Shown one piece after another: positions 19,204 to 28,027 of a stretch of DNA of 64,000 nucleotides (the first letter of the stretch is position 1; every line of letters starts with the position of its first letter). The notes under the pieces are model-generated. The model had not been told where the DNA came from, ran no database searches, and saw only the letters and a list, made by a program, of their open reading frames with translations. The position numbers were made by a program, and so were the translations under genes. Source of the DNA: Vibrio porteresiae DSM 19223 (GTDB lineage: Bacteria; Pseudomonadota; Gammaproteobacteria; Enterobacterales; Vibrionaceae). The DNA lies in the NCBI RefSeq assembly GCF_024347055.1, contig NZ_AP024896.1:186001-250000 (forward strand), in the 5' to 3' direction.

Positions 19204-20208
19204 ATGGAACTTAAACAACCTTATTTGCTTTTCTTAGGTGACGCAGCCGACTCATTAGCCGCTAAAGTAGCGCAAGGTATTAAAACTTGGCGTCCAGAAG
19301 CGTGCATGGGACAAATTCGTTTAGAAAACTGTCATGCTGATGTTGGCTTGAAAGATGTGACTATTCAAGAAGCGGCTAAAGCTGGTGCTAAAACATTAGT
19401 GATTGGTGTTGCTAACCGTGGCGGCATTATTTCTAAAGAATGGGTGAGTGTATTATTAGAAGCCCTAGATGCAGGTATGGATCTCGCAGCAGGTTTGCAT
19501 AATCGCCTTAACGATATTCCAGAATTGGTTGAAAGCGCCGCTCGTAATGGTTGCAAACTTTATGATGTTCGTTTCCCTACTCAAACTTACCCAGTTGCCA
19601 GTGGTAAAAAACGCTCTGGTAAACGCGTATTAACTGTCGGTACTGACTGCTCTGTAGGCAAAATGTACACCTCTTTAGCGATTGAAAAAGAGCTGAAAGA
19701 TCGTGGCGTAGATGCTGATTTTCGTGCAACAGGTCAAACAGGTATTTTGATCTCGGGTGCTGGCGTAAGTGCTGATGCCGTGGTCGCTGACTTTATCTCT
19801 GGCGCGATCGAAACCATTTCTCCAGCGAACAGCGATGGTCACTGGGACGTGATTGAAGGTCAAGGTTCTCTGTTCCATGCTTCATTTGCAGGTGTAACAA
19901 CTGGCTTGATTCATGGCGCGCAAGCTGATGCATTGGTGCTTTGTCACGAACCTACTCGTACTCATATGCGTGGCTTGCCAGAATATGCGTTACCTGGTCT
20001 TAAAGAGTGTATGGAACGCAATATCGCCACAGCAAGTTTGACCAATCCAAAAGTGCAATTTGTCGGTGTGTCGATTAACACCTCAGGTCTTGAAGAAAAA
20101 GCCGCTTTGGAATACATGGATAAAGTCGAATCAGAACTTGGCTTACCTGTTGTTGACCCATTCCGTCAAGGTGTGGCTCGCATCGTTGATCGTTTGTTGG
20201 AGTTGTAA
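19204..20208 (+). CDS. dgcN: D-glutamate N-acetyltransferase DgcN (DUF1611 family)
   Basis: 334 residues. The DUF1611 layout is present: an N-terminal Rossmann-like part (ETLVIGVANRGGI region near residue 70) and a P-loop-like motif GTDCSVGKMYTSLAIEKEL near residue 140. The C-terminal part has GLIHGAQADALVLCHEPTR. Published work on marine bacteria describes DgcN as acetylating D-glutamate to N-acetyl-D-glutamate, the first step of D-glutamate catabolism. It overlaps dgcA by one base, and a transaminase follows, matching that pathway. Older annotation treats the family as unknown function. Confidence 0.88.
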   Translation: MELKQPYLLFLGDAADSLAAKVAQGIKTWRPEACMGQIRLENCHADVGLKDVTIQEAAKAGAKTLVIGVANRGGIISKEWVSVLLEALDAGMDLAAGLHNRLNDIPELVESAARNGCKLYDVRFPTQTYPVASGKKRSGKRVLTVGTDCSVGKMYTSLAIEKELKDRGVDADFRATGQTGILISGAGVSADAVVADFISGAIETISPANSDGHWDVIEGQGSLFHASFAGVTTGLIHGAQADALVLCHEPTRTHMRGLPEYALPGLKECMERNIATASLTNPKVQFVGVSINTSGLEEKAALEYMDKVESELGLPVVDPFRQGVARIVDRLLEL

Positions 20209-21182
20209 TGAAGGTCACTGTCACTACTGAGACTTGGCCGATCCGTGGGAGTTTTACTATCTCCCGCGGTTCAAAAACCAAGGCTGAAACCATTATTGTG
20301 CATCTTGAACAAGATGGATATCGCGGACGTGGCGAGTGTGTCCCTTACGCCCGTTATGGTGAGTCTATTGCCAGCGTTATGGCGCAGATTGAATCTGTGA
20401 TTCCGGCTCTGGAGCAGGGACTTACACGTGAAGCATTGCAAGAGGCGCTACCTTCTGGCGCTGCGCGTAATGCGGTGGATTGCGCCATGTGGGACCTAGA
20501 ATGCAAAGCATCAGGTGAGAGTGTGTGGAACAAGGTTGCGATTAAGCCAACGTCCCTTACCACCGCCTTTACTTTGTCGCTGGATACACCACAAAAGATG
20601 GAACAGGCTGCGATTGAAAATGCTTTTCGTCCCTTACTGAAACTGAAATTGGGAGGGCCGGAAGATCTTGAGCGTGTGCAGGCGGTTCGTCGTGGTGCTC
20701 CTAACGCGAAAATCATTTTGGATGCCAACGAAGCGTGGTCTGAAGAGGTTTATGTCAAACTGATTCCCGAGTTGCTGAAATTGGATGTTGCAATGATTGA
20801 GCAGCCTTTCCCGGCCAATGCCGATGAAGCGCTTGACCATTTAGACAGACCAATTCCTATCTGCGCTGATGAATCCTGCCATGACCGTGCAAGCCTCAGT
20901 AAAGTGATTGGTCGTTATGACATGATCAACATTAAGACCGATAAAACCGGTGGTTTGACCGAAGCGTTATTACTCAAGCGTGAGGCGCAACAAGCTGGGT
21001 TACATATCATGGTCGGTTGCATGTTGTCTTCATCATTAAGCATGGCACCCGCGTTTGTCGCCGCTCAAGGCGTTGAGGTTGTAGATCTCGATGGACCTTT
21101 GCTGTTAAGCGCAGATATCGACGATGGTTTTGAATTTGAACAAAATACTATGATGCCTTTTGCAACAACGTTGTGGGGCTAG
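20208..21182 (+). CDS. dgcA: N-acetyl-D-glutamate racemase DgcA (enolase superfamily)
   Basis: 324 residues. The enolase-superfamily catalytic set of the dipeptide-epimerase branch is visible: KLKLGG (KxK bases) near residue 145, DANEAW and EQPF and ADES for the metal ligands, and NIKTDKTGG for the opposite lysine. The sequence was long annotated as L-Ala-D/L-Glu epimerase. With DgcN beside it, the better call is the racemase that turns N-acetyl-D-glutamate into N-acetyl-L-glutamate. The start codon overlaps the dgcN stop (TAATG), so translation is coupled. Muropeptide Ala-Glu epimerisation is the main alternative. Confidence 0.87.
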   Translation: MKVTVTTETWPIRGSFTISRGSKTKAETIIVHLEQDGYRGRGECVPYARYGESIASVMAQIESVIPALEQGLTREALQEALPSGAARNAVDCAMWDLECKASGESVWNKVAIKPTSLTTAFTLSLDTPQKMEQAAIENAFRPLLKLKLGGPEDLERVQAVRRGAPNAKIILDANEAWSEEVYVKLIPELLKLDVAMIEQPFPANADEALDHLDRPIPICADESCHDRASLSKVIGRYDMINIKTDKTGGLTEALLLKREAQQAGLHIMVGCMLSSSLSMAPAFVAAQGVEVVDLDGPLLLSADIDDGFEFEQNTMMPFATTLWG

Positions 21183-21193
21183 GAGAAAAAACG

Positions 21194-22051
21194 ATGGAAC
21201 GTACAGTTTATCTAAATGGTGAGTACATCGCCGAATCCGAAGCAAAGATCTCAATCTTTGACCGTGGCTTTCTGTTTGCCGATGCAGTGTACGAAGTGAC
21301 GGCAGTTCTTGGCGGAAAATTGATTGATAACGCAGGCCACTTAGCTCGTTTAGAACGCTCATGCAAAGAGTTGGGCCTAAAGCTTCCTGTGACAGGTAAA
21401 GAGCTTACTGCCATTCAAAAAACGCTGATTGAGAAAAATAAGTTGGAGGAAGGGGGCATCTACCTGCAACTGACTCGTGGTGATGAAGGGGATCGTGACT
21501 TCTCCTTTAGTGAAGAGATCACGCCAACCCTAGTTCTGTTCACTCAAGCCCGTTCATTGATTAAAAGCGCTAAGACTGAAACAGGTATTCGTGTTATCTC
21601 CATTGATGATATTCGCTGGCGTCGTCGCGATATTAAAACCACACAACTGCTTCCTGCATGTCTGGCTAAACATATGGCTCATGCAGCCAATGCCGACGAT
21701 GTATGGTTGATTGAAAATGGTTTTGTGACAGAAGGTGGTTCAAGCAACGCGTACATCGTCACTGAAGATAATACCATTGTGACTCGTCCTTTAAGCAACG
21801 ACATTTTGCATGGCATTACCCGTGCTTCTTTGATGAAACTGGCGAATGACTTTGATTTTAAAATTGAAGAGCGCCACTTCACCATTGAAGAAGCGTATGC
21901 CGCAAAAGAAGCGTTTATCAGTTCAGCAACTACGTTTGTTTGGCCAGTAGTGGCGATTGACGACAAAGCGATTGGCAATGGTAAGCCTGGTCCATTGGCG
22001 CTTAAACTGCGTGAAATCTATATCAATACCGCACTTGAGCTCGCCGAATAA
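21194..22051 (+). CDS. D-amino-acid transaminase
   Basis: 285 residues from the ATG at 21194 (MERTVYLNGEYIAESEAKIS), preceded by AGGAG that overlaps the dgcA stop region. It is a class IV PLP aminotransferase: ISIFDRGFLFADAVYEV near the start, the PLP lysine in RRDIKTTQLLPACLA, and EGGSSNAYIV in the phosphate-binding region. D-amino-acid transaminases move the amino group from D-alanine and others to 2-oxoglutarate, giving D-glutamate. That product feeds DgcN and DgcA encoded just upstream. Branched-chain aminotransferase or ADC lyase are related, but the operon argues for the D-amino-acid enzyme. Confidence 0.9.
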   Translation: MERTVYLNGEYIAESEAKISIFDRGFLFADAVYEVTAVLGGKLIDNAGHLARLERSCKELGLKLPVTGKELTAIQKTLIEKNKLEEGGIYLQLTRGDEGDRDFSFSEEITPTLVLFTQARSLIKSAKTETGIRVISIDDIRWRRRDIKTTQLLPACLAKHMAHAANADDVWLIENGFVTEGGSSNAYIVTEDNTIVTRPLSNDILHGITRASLMKLANDFDFKIEERHFTIEEAYAAKEAFISSATTFVWPVVAIDDKAIGNGKPGPLALKLREIYINTALELAE

Positions 22052-22127
22052 CCTTCTGCGTGTTCAACGAAAAAAATGTACGAAGTGATTAAATAAAACT
22101 CTTTGAAAAGAAAAGTATGCTGCCCGC

Positions 22128-22155
22128 AATAAGCCCTCCGAATGGAGGGCTTATT
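22128..22155. terminator. Bidirectional terminator
   Basis: AATAAGCCCTCC (22128-22139) and GGAGGGCTTATT (22144-22155) form a perfect 12-bp stem with loop GAAT. It separates the D-amino-acid operon from the convergent mscS-like gene. Confidence 0.92.
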
Positions 22156-22188
22156 TATTAGTTCGCTGTTTAATTGCAGCGCTATTTG

Positions 22189-23283
22189 CTATTTGCTGTG
22201 TGGTGCTGCAGGTACAGATTCGACTTGGTTGGGTTCAATAATCAGCGAGCGAGTCGGGAACGCGATATCCGCATCGTTATGACGAATGATCTCGATAATT
22301 TTAAGCAGCACATCTTGCTTGACTTCGTGGTAACGAATCCAGTTTACCGTTTTGGTAAAGGTGTAAATAAAGAAGTCTAACGATGATGGTCCAAAAGCAT
22401 TGAAATTGACGATCAGTGTTTGATGACTATCGATCTCTGGGTGATTTTCCAGCATCTCTTTCACTTGCGCGATGATGGTATCCATCTTGCTGCTGTCTTG
22501 ATAACGCAAACCAATGGTTTCATTGATACGGCGGTTTAGCATGCGCGATGGGTTTTCGACAATGATGTTGCTGAACACTGAGTTTGGCACGTAGAGTGGA
22601 CGCTTATCAAAGGTACGAATGATGGTCATACGCCATCCAATACGTTCAACCGTCCCTTCAATTTGACGGTCGGGAGAACGAATCCACTCGCCAACTTTGA
22701 ATGGGCGATCGAAGTAAATCATCATGCCGCCGAAAAAGTTGGATAGTAGGTCTTTAGCTGCAAGACCGACGATCAAACCACCGACACCACCAAAGGTGAG
22801 TAAACCCGAAAGGCTTAAGCCAAATGCCTGCATGAACGATAGCAGACCAATGATGACAAAGAACGTTCGCGCTACTTTCGCCACGGCTTGTACCGTTGTT
22901 TCATCCCGTTTTTTATCTTTTAGCAGCTGTTTTTCTATCTCAGTGACTAGGCGAATCAAAATCCAGACAAAGATCGATATCACCATCAACAACTTTAGTG
23001 TTGCCAGCCAGTTGAACTGCATCTTGACGTTATCTTCGAGGATCAGACCGATTGAAATTGTCGCCGGCCAACACCAGATTAACGTACTGATAGGGGTTTT
23101 AAGCGCATGTAAGAGCAAATCATCCCAATGGAAACTGGTACGCTCTGAGAGTGACAGCAGCCGTGTGTAAGTAAATCGCCATATTCCCCAAGCGACGAAG
23201 CTAGCGAGAGTAATTAAAACAACACTGTTATCCCAATCTTTAAGGTAAGGGGAGTCTTTTAACAGTTGAATAAATTCGTCCAT
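22189..23283 (-). CDS. MscS-family mechanosensitive channel
   Basis: 364 residues. Several membrane segments occupy residues 20-175. The pore helix and beta-domain entry read GLIVGLAAKDLLSNFFGGMM, then IYFDRPFKVGEWIRSP. The beta domain contains GTVERIGWRMTIIRTFDKRPL and VPNSVFSN, both hallmarks of MscS relatives. It would release solutes under hypo-osmotic shock from the inner membrane. Length and extra N-terminal helices suggest a YnaI/YbdG-like member. The gene is divergent from the potassium uptake genes ktrAB, an osmotic-adaptation pairing that may be only positional. Confidence 0.92.
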   Translation of the reverse strand: MDEFIQLLKDSPYLKDWDNSVVLITLASFVAWGIWRFTYTRLLSLSERTSFHWDDLLLHALKTPISTLIWCWPATISIGLILEDNVKMQFNWLATLKLLMVISIFVWILIRLVTEIEKQLLKDKKRDETTVQAVAKVARTFFVIIGLLSFMQAFGLSLSGLLTFGGVGGLIVGLAAKDLLSNFFGGMMIYFDRPFKVGEWIRSPDRQIEGTVERIGWRMTIIRTFDKRPLYVPNSVFSNIIVENPSRMLNRRINETIGLRYQDSSKMDTIIAQVKEMLENHPEIDSHQTLIVNFNAFGPSSLDFFIYTFTKTVNWIRYHEVKQDVLLKIIEIIRHNDADIAFPTRSLIIEPNQVESVPAAPHSK

Positions 23284-23641
23284 ACATCCTATTACTGTGT
23301 ATCAATTAAGCATCACAAAAGTAACAGAATTTGTGCGGATTCACCACCAATAACCGCTGCGACTTAGGCGCAGAAAATAATCAGTTACGAATGGTAAATC
23401 TAGATAAGCACATCTATAAATATCGAGATTGGTTTCATCATTGAGGATGTGGACAGCAAGCAGCTGTAACAGCTTACAGCTGGTTAACTTGGCGCTGTTG
23501 CCAAATGCGGGTTCGATTCCATTTTTTAAGACCCCAAGTTTATTTAGCTGCCTGATTCCTATGGGAAATGTCTCGGCATAGTAGACAGAGAGAGATTTGT
23601 TCGGCTTAATAACGGGCACAATAACAACAGTAAGGCTTAGT
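23284..23641. other. Intergenic region upstream of ktrA with a palindrome
   Basis: A 92-codon minus-strand frame at 23341-23619 has no recognised family and would block the ktrA promoter, so it is not called. CAGCTGTAA (23461-23469) and TTACAGCTG (23474-23482) form a perfect 9-bp inverted repeat. A GGTTCGATTCC string near 23510 looks like a tRNA T-arm, but its stem does not pair. Confidence 0.45.
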
Positions 23642-24304
23642 ATGAAATTTCGAGATAAACAGTTTGCAGTGGTTGGGTTAGGCCGTTTTGGGCTATCCGT
23701 CTGTCAGGAGCTTGTCGATTCTGGCGCACAAGTTCTGGCCATTGATGTCGATGAAGAGAAAGTCAAAGTCGCAGCGAACATTGCGACCCAAGCTATTGTG
23801 GCAAACTGCACCAGTGAAGAGACTGTCGCTGAGCTTAAATTGAACGAATATGACATGGTGATGGTCTCGATTGGTGAAAACGTCAATGCATCGATGTTGG
23901 CTACGCTCGTCATCAAAGATCTCGGAGCAAAATCGGTGTGGGTTAAAGCGAATGACAAAGCTCACGTCAAAATTCTCCAGAAAATTGGCGCAGACCACAT
24001 CATCATGCCGGAGCGTGATATGGGCGTGCGTGTCGCGCGTAAAATGCTGGATAAACGTGTCTTGGAATTTCAAGAGCTTGGTAGTGGCTTAGCCATGACA
24101 GAGATAGTGATTGGGTCCAAGTTAATGGGTAAGAAAATTGGCGATTTGCCTTTCGCTGAACAAGAAGGTGTGCTGATTTTAGGTTTTAAACGTGGTTCTC
24201 ATGTGCGCCCAACCCCAGACTTGGATATTGAAATGGAAATCGGCGATATGCTGATAGTGGTTGGCCCGCAGCTCACACTGACCAAGGGATTGAAATCGTT
24301 ATGA
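23642..24304 (+). CDS. ktrA: Potassium uptake regulatory subunit KtrA
   Basis: 220 residues from the ATG at 23642 (MKFRDKQFAVVGLGRFGLSV). An in-frame ATG 45 bases earlier adds a non-family tail. The RCK_N nucleotide-binding fold starts at once with GLGRFG and continues through LAIDVDEEKV and IVANCTSEETVAELKL. RCK_C follows (LGSGLAMTEIVIGSKLMGKK onward). KtrA is the cytosolic ring that binds ATP/ADP or NAD(H) and gates KtrB. Vibrio alginolyticus KtrA is the classic relative. It overlaps ktrB by four bases (ATGA). Confidence 0.95.
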   Translation: MKFRDKQFAVVGLGRFGLSVCQELVDSGAQVLAIDVDEEKVKVAANIATQAIVANCTSEETVAELKLNEYDMVMVSIGENVNASMLATLVIKDLGAKSVWVKANDKAHVKILQKIGADHIIMPERDMGVRVARKMLDKRVLEFQELGSGLAMTEIVIGSKLMGKKIGDLPFAEQEGVLILGFKRGSHVRPTPDLDIEMEIGDMLIVVGPQLTLTKGLKSL

Positions 24305-25668
24305 TGTATCAGCCACGGGGTGGTTCGTTCTTCAATTATCAGAGCAAAAAACACAGTAACAAAGGTAATGAGCCAAGTGTTATCTTTATCACCTTTCTCT
24401 TGGTATTGGTTCCTGCCGCGTTGCTGTTAACGTTACCGGTCTTTTCCGTTAATGGGCTGAGTTTGGTCGATGCACTGTTCACGGCAACGTCTGCTATCAG
24501 TGTCACTGGACTTGGCGTGGTGGATACTGGGCAACACTTTACACGGGCTGGTCAGGTATTGCTGCTGCTGTTGATGCAAGTAGGTGGTTTAGGTCAAATG
24601 ACCCTCTCTGCCGTATTGCTCTATCTATTTGGGGTGCGTTTGAGTTTGCAGCAGCAAGCGTTAGCGAAAGAAGCATTAGGGCAAGATCGTGGCGTCAATC
24701 TGCGCTCACTGGTGAAGAAAATCATGACCTTTGCTTTGTGTACCGAGTTACTTGGTATGGCACTACTTGCTTGGCGGTGGGTACCGCAACTGGGGTGGGG
24801 CGAAGGGCTGTTTTATGCACTCTTTCATGCAGTCTCCGCATTTAATAACGCGGGCTTTTCTCTTTTTTCAAATAGCCTTACTGGGTATGTCGGCGATCCG
24901 CTCGTCATTTTTACCCTATCGGGTCTGTTTATCCTAGGCGGCATTGGTTTTACCGTGATTGGTGATGTGTGGGCTAATGGTCTAAGAGGTTGGCACAAGC
25001 TGCATCTGCACAGCAAAATCATGTTAACGGGCACGCCAACTTTACTGATTGTAGGCACGTTACTGTTCTATATCTTGGAACGCCATAATCCGCACACGTT
25101 GGCACCTCTGTCGACCCAATCTCAATGGTTGGCGGCATTTTTCCAATCAGCCAGTGCGCGTACAGCAGGCTTCAACAGTATTGATATCAGCGCCTTTACT
25201 CAACCAGCACTGCTGATCATGATTTTGCTGATGTTGATTGGTGCGGGGTCAACCTCGACCGGGGGCGGGATTAAGGTATCGACCTTTATGGTCGCGCTGG
25301 TGGCTACGTGGAGTTTCCTGCGGCAAAAACCTCATGTGGTGATGTTTCGTCGTAGTGTCAGTTGGCCAACGGTAACGAAGGCGCTCGCTATCATTGTTGT
25401 TAGTGGTGCGATTCTCACCTTAGCGATGTTTTTGTTGATGATTACTGAGAAAGCTACTTTTGCTCAAGTGATCTTTGAAACCATCTCTGCTTTTGCAACG
25501 GTTGGGTTAACCGCAGGATTAACCGCTCAATTAAGCGAACCGGGTAAATGGATTTTGATTGTCGTGATGGTGGTGGGACGTTTAGGGCCATTGACCCTAG
25601 CGTATATGTTGGCTCGTCCTGAGCCGACTTTATTGAAGTATCCAGAAGATAACGTTTTAACCGGCTGA
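24301..25668 (+). CDS. ktrB: Sodium-dependent potassium uptake protein KtrB
   Basis: 455 residues. This Trk/Ktr/HKT-type channel-like transporter has four pore loops, recognisable by selectivity-filter glycines in TSAISVTGLGVVDTG, HAVSAFNNAGFSLF, ARTAGFNSIDISAF and AFATVGLTAGL. The intramembrane gate segment has GAGSTSTGGGIKVSTF. It imports potassium with sodium across the inner membrane and works with KtrA encoded just upstream. The stop codon abuts the stop codon of the opposing gene. Confidence 0.95.
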   Translation: MMYQPRGGSFFNYQSKKHSNKGNEPSVIFITFLLVLVPAALLLTLPVFSVNGLSLVDALFTATSAISVTGLGVVDTGQHFTRAGQVLLLLLMQVGGLGQMTLSAVLLYLFGVRLSLQQQALAKEALGQDRGVNLRSLVKKIMTFALCTELLGMALLAWRWVPQLGWGEGLFYALFHAVSAFNNAGFSLFSNSLTGYVGDPLVIFTLSGLFILGGIGFTVIGDVWANGLRGWHKLHLHSKIMLTGTPTLLIVGTLLFYILERHNPHTLAPLSTQSQWLAAFFQSASARTAGFNSIDISAFTQPALLIMILLMLIGAGSTSTGGGIKVSTFMVALVATWSFLRQKPHVVMFRRSVSWPTVTKALAIIVVSGAILTLAMFLLMITEKATFAQVIFETISAFATVGLTAGLTAQLSEPGKWILIVVMVVGRLGPLTLAYMLARPEPTLLKYPEDNVLTG

Positions 25669-26172
25669 TTATTTGCCTTCTTTAAAATGTTCGGACAGCA
25701 TTAGGCGTCTATCGTGAGAACCGTTAGACCCTTCTGTTGCTTCTACTTTGGCTTCATATCCATGTTTTACCAGTAGCTGTTCAGGCATACTTGGTTTAAT
25801 ACGTTTCAATTGTGGTGCGGATTCACTGCCAGTGAATTCGTATTCCGTTACCCCTTCACCAGTGGAAATCGAAACAGTGCTACCACTGAATTCAAAGGTT
25901 GTGCTGATCAGATGGTTGTTGCGGTAAACGCCCTTATCTGACAGTTGTAAAATTTCGGTTTGATAAGTTGGTGTACCCACTTCAACCCACTTACCGTAGA
26001 CATTGCTCGGGTCAGTGTAGGCTTTGTAAGCATCGTACCCATAAACACCGGATACCACCAAAATAACGAAGGAAATAGAGAAAAATACGGCTTTAAATAA
26101 TTTCTCGTTTAGCAAAATGTCGCTCATACGAACAGTTCTCAAAGTCTGGTTTCGGTTACTTGACACTGACAT
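25669..26172 (-). CDS. Single-pass membrane protein, DUF2850-like
   Basis: 167 residues from the ATG at 26172, supported by GGGGAG eight bases upstream. One membrane segment at about 30-47 (VFFSISFVILVVSGVYGY) follows a cytoplasmic tail. The rest is a periplasmic strand-rich domain with NVYGKWVEVG, YRNNHLISTTFEFSGS and MPEQLLVKHGYEAK. This matches the small Vibrionaceae family DUF2850 by memory. Its role is unknown. The stop abuts the ktrB stop with no spacer. A start at 26127 is possible but has a weaker site. Confidence 0.75.
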   Translation of the reverse strand: MSVSSNRNQTLRTVRMSDILLNEKLFKAVFFSISFVILVVSGVYGYDAYKAYTDPSNVYGKWVEVGTPTYQTEILQLSDKGVYRNNHLISTTFEFSGSTVSISTGEGVTEYEFTGSESAPQLKRIKPSMPEQLLVKHGYEAKVEATEGSNGSHDRRLMLSEHFKEGK

Positions 26173-26549
26173 TCAATTATCTCCCCACGTGGTTTCTAAC
26201 ACTATCTCTAGTGACACAATGTGCCGCAAGAGTGGGGAACGGCTGTTTTTTAATCAAATGTAAAATGCGAAAAATTAGACTTCAAACTCACTTTTAACTT
26301 GTTGCTGTTCGCACTGTAGCATATTGATGTGGTTGCTTTTGAACCACTTGTCGTCAGTATAGAGACTAAGACTAAGTCTTGCGAAAATTATTGGTATAGA
26401 GTAAAAGAATTAGCCAGTTAGTGTTATACCCTACAACTTACAAAGCCGTTTTTGCGGGTGAGGGTAAATCTTTGGACTGAGCTTAACATTTTGCTTAATG
26501 GCGAGGTCTTGGTGCACTCCATTCATAAAATTTCGAACAAGGAAGACGT
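26173..26549. other. Intergenic region, no gene seen
   Basis: Divergent 377-bp gap between the DUF2850-like gene and ppnP. It carries the promoters of both, and AAGGA before 26550 is the ppnP ribosome binding site. No RNA gene, repeat or further frame was recognised. Confidence 0.5.
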
Positions 26550-26831
26550 ATGATCAAGGAAAATAGTTATTTCAATGAGACTGTTAAATCATTGGGTTTT
26601 GAACAGGAAGGCAATTCAGTGACTGTTGGTGTGATGCTAGCAGGAGAATACACGTTTTCTACTGGCGCACCGGAGCGTATGACGGTTGTCAAAGGCCAAT
26701 TGGTCGTTAAACGTGAAGGCGAATCAGTTTGGCATACATTCAATAACGGTGATCTTTTTGAAGTAGCTGGTAACTCTTCATTTGAGCTTAAAGTCGCTGT
26801 GAATACTGCCTACTTGTGTGAATACCTATAA
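26550..26831 (+). CDS. ppnP: Pyrimidine/purine nucleoside phosphorylase PpnP
   Basis: 93 residues, the full length of the PpnP (formerly UPF0345/DUF1255) cupin family. Visible markers are NSYFNETVKSLGF, SVTVGVMLAGEYTFSTGAPE and FEVAGNSSFEL. The E. coli protein splits several nucleosides with phosphate into base and ribose-1-phosphate. It is cytoplasmic. The gene is monocistronic and followed by a hairpin terminator. Confidence 0.93.
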   Translation: MIKENSYFNETVKSLGFEQEGNSVTVGVMLAGEYTFSTGAPERMTVVKGQLVVKREGESVWHTFNNGDLFEVAGNSSFELKVAVNTAYLCEYL

Positions 26832-26846
26832 GGTTTCTGCAGTTAG

Positions 26847-26876
26847 AAAAAAACCACACCGCAATGCGGTGTGGTT
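26847..26876 (-). terminator. Terminator for the pirin gene
   Basis: AACCACACCGC (26852-26862) and GCGGTGTGGTT (26866-26876) form a perfect 11-bp stem. On the minus strand it is followed by seven T. It may also stop ppnP transcripts. Confidence 0.88.
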
Positions 26877-26954
26877 GAAACAAACAAATGGCATGGATGT
26901 TTTACGTTTCAAATCCGGCCAAAGCCAGAAAAAGCAGTTGATGGATTCTAAACC

Positions 26955-27803
26955 CTAATAGGTTTCAAATACGCCGTTGTTGAAGTCATTAATCGCTTGT
27001 TCAATTTCACGCACGCTGTTCATCACAAATGGTCCATAGTGAACCACTGGTTCATTGATCGGCTCGCCAATAAAAATCAACACACCGCTATTCTCATTGG
27101 CTACAAGAGTGAGCTGTTCACCTTTAGTGAATACGGCCATTTCACCTTGCTTGATGGGTTTACCTTGCACTTTGATGTTGCCTTGATAGACATACACCAT
27201 GACATTATCACCAGTGCGTGTATTGAACGTGATCTCTTGACCAAGATCTGAGCGCCAGTCGGCAACCGTTGCTGGAACACCCGTTTGGGTTAGCGGTCCG
27301 GTCAAATCATGATCTTCAAGGGATAATTGCCCCGCCAGAACACGCACTAGGCCGAGAGATTCATCGCGATGTTCGGTAATCGTTTCCGGTTGGTAGTCGT
27401 GATAACGCGCTGGAATCATCTTGTCTTTTGCTGGTTGGTTAATCCAAATTTGGAAACCGAGCAACTGACCATCTTGCATAATTGGCATTTCACTGTGAAT
27501 CACACCGCGACCTGCCGCCATCCATTGGGCGCCGCCACTACGTAATTCTCCTACATTTCCCATATGGTCACGATGTTGAAAGTGACCTTGAATCATGTAA
27601 GTCAACGTTTCGATACCACGGTGTGGGTGAGGAGGAAAGCCACCTACATAATCAGCACGTTGATCGGATTTTAATTCATCAACCATTAAAAAAGGTGACA
27701 GAGCCGCATTATTGAATCCAGCGATACGGCGGATTTTTACACCGTCACCATCCGAGGTGGGTTGGGCTGGAATCAATTGGCGTATTTCTCGTAAAGTGCT
27801 CAT
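26955..27803 (-). CDS. Pirin-family protein (cupin)
   Basis: 282 residues with the two-cupin pirin layout. The metal-binding residues lie in PPHPHRGIETLTYMIQG, with a second His in HRDHMGN and a Glu/His in GRGVIHSEMP. Bacterial pirins such as YhhW can act as quercetin 2,3-dioxygenase in vitro, and others bind metabolic enzymes. The physiological substrate is not known. It is a single gene with its own terminator. Confidence 0.9.
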   Translation of the reverse strand: MSTLREIRQLIPAQPTSDGDGVKIRRIAGFNNAALSPFLMVDELKSDQRADYVGGFPPHPHRGIETLTYMIQGHFQHRDHMGNVGELRSGGAQWMAAGRGVIHSEMPIMQDGQLLGFQIWINQPAKDKMIPARYHDYQPETITEHRDESLGLVRVLAGQLSLEDHDLTGPLTQTGVPATVADWRSDLGQEITFNTRTGDNVMVYVYQGNIKVQGKPIKQGEMAVFTKGEQLTLVANENSGVLIFIGEPINEPVVHYGPFVMNSVREIEQAINDFNNGVFETY

Positions 27804-28027
27804 AACAAACTCTCCTAATGGACTATGTGGCTATTTTAGGTTTGTCTTATAAAAATGAAGAGTGGGACGAATTGAGAAACATATTCGAAAAATTCGAACT
27901 AGTGTGTTTCCAATCGTAAAATAACCGATAGTGTTATTGGCAAAAGCCACAATTAGGGATGGCTTCCAGATTGTTTGTGACCAGAGTGTATATACTTAAA
28001 CTGTGTCCCAAAGAGTGGGAGGTTCCA

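Noticed and set aside
23500..23530. Possible tRNA T-arm (GGTTCGATTCC)
   Set aside because: The flanking bases do not pair as a T-stem and no cloverleaf or acceptor stem could be drawn.
23341..23619. 92-codon minus-strand frame between mscS and ktrA
   Set aside because: Unrecognised sequence that would span the whole ktrA upstream region; no convincing start signal.
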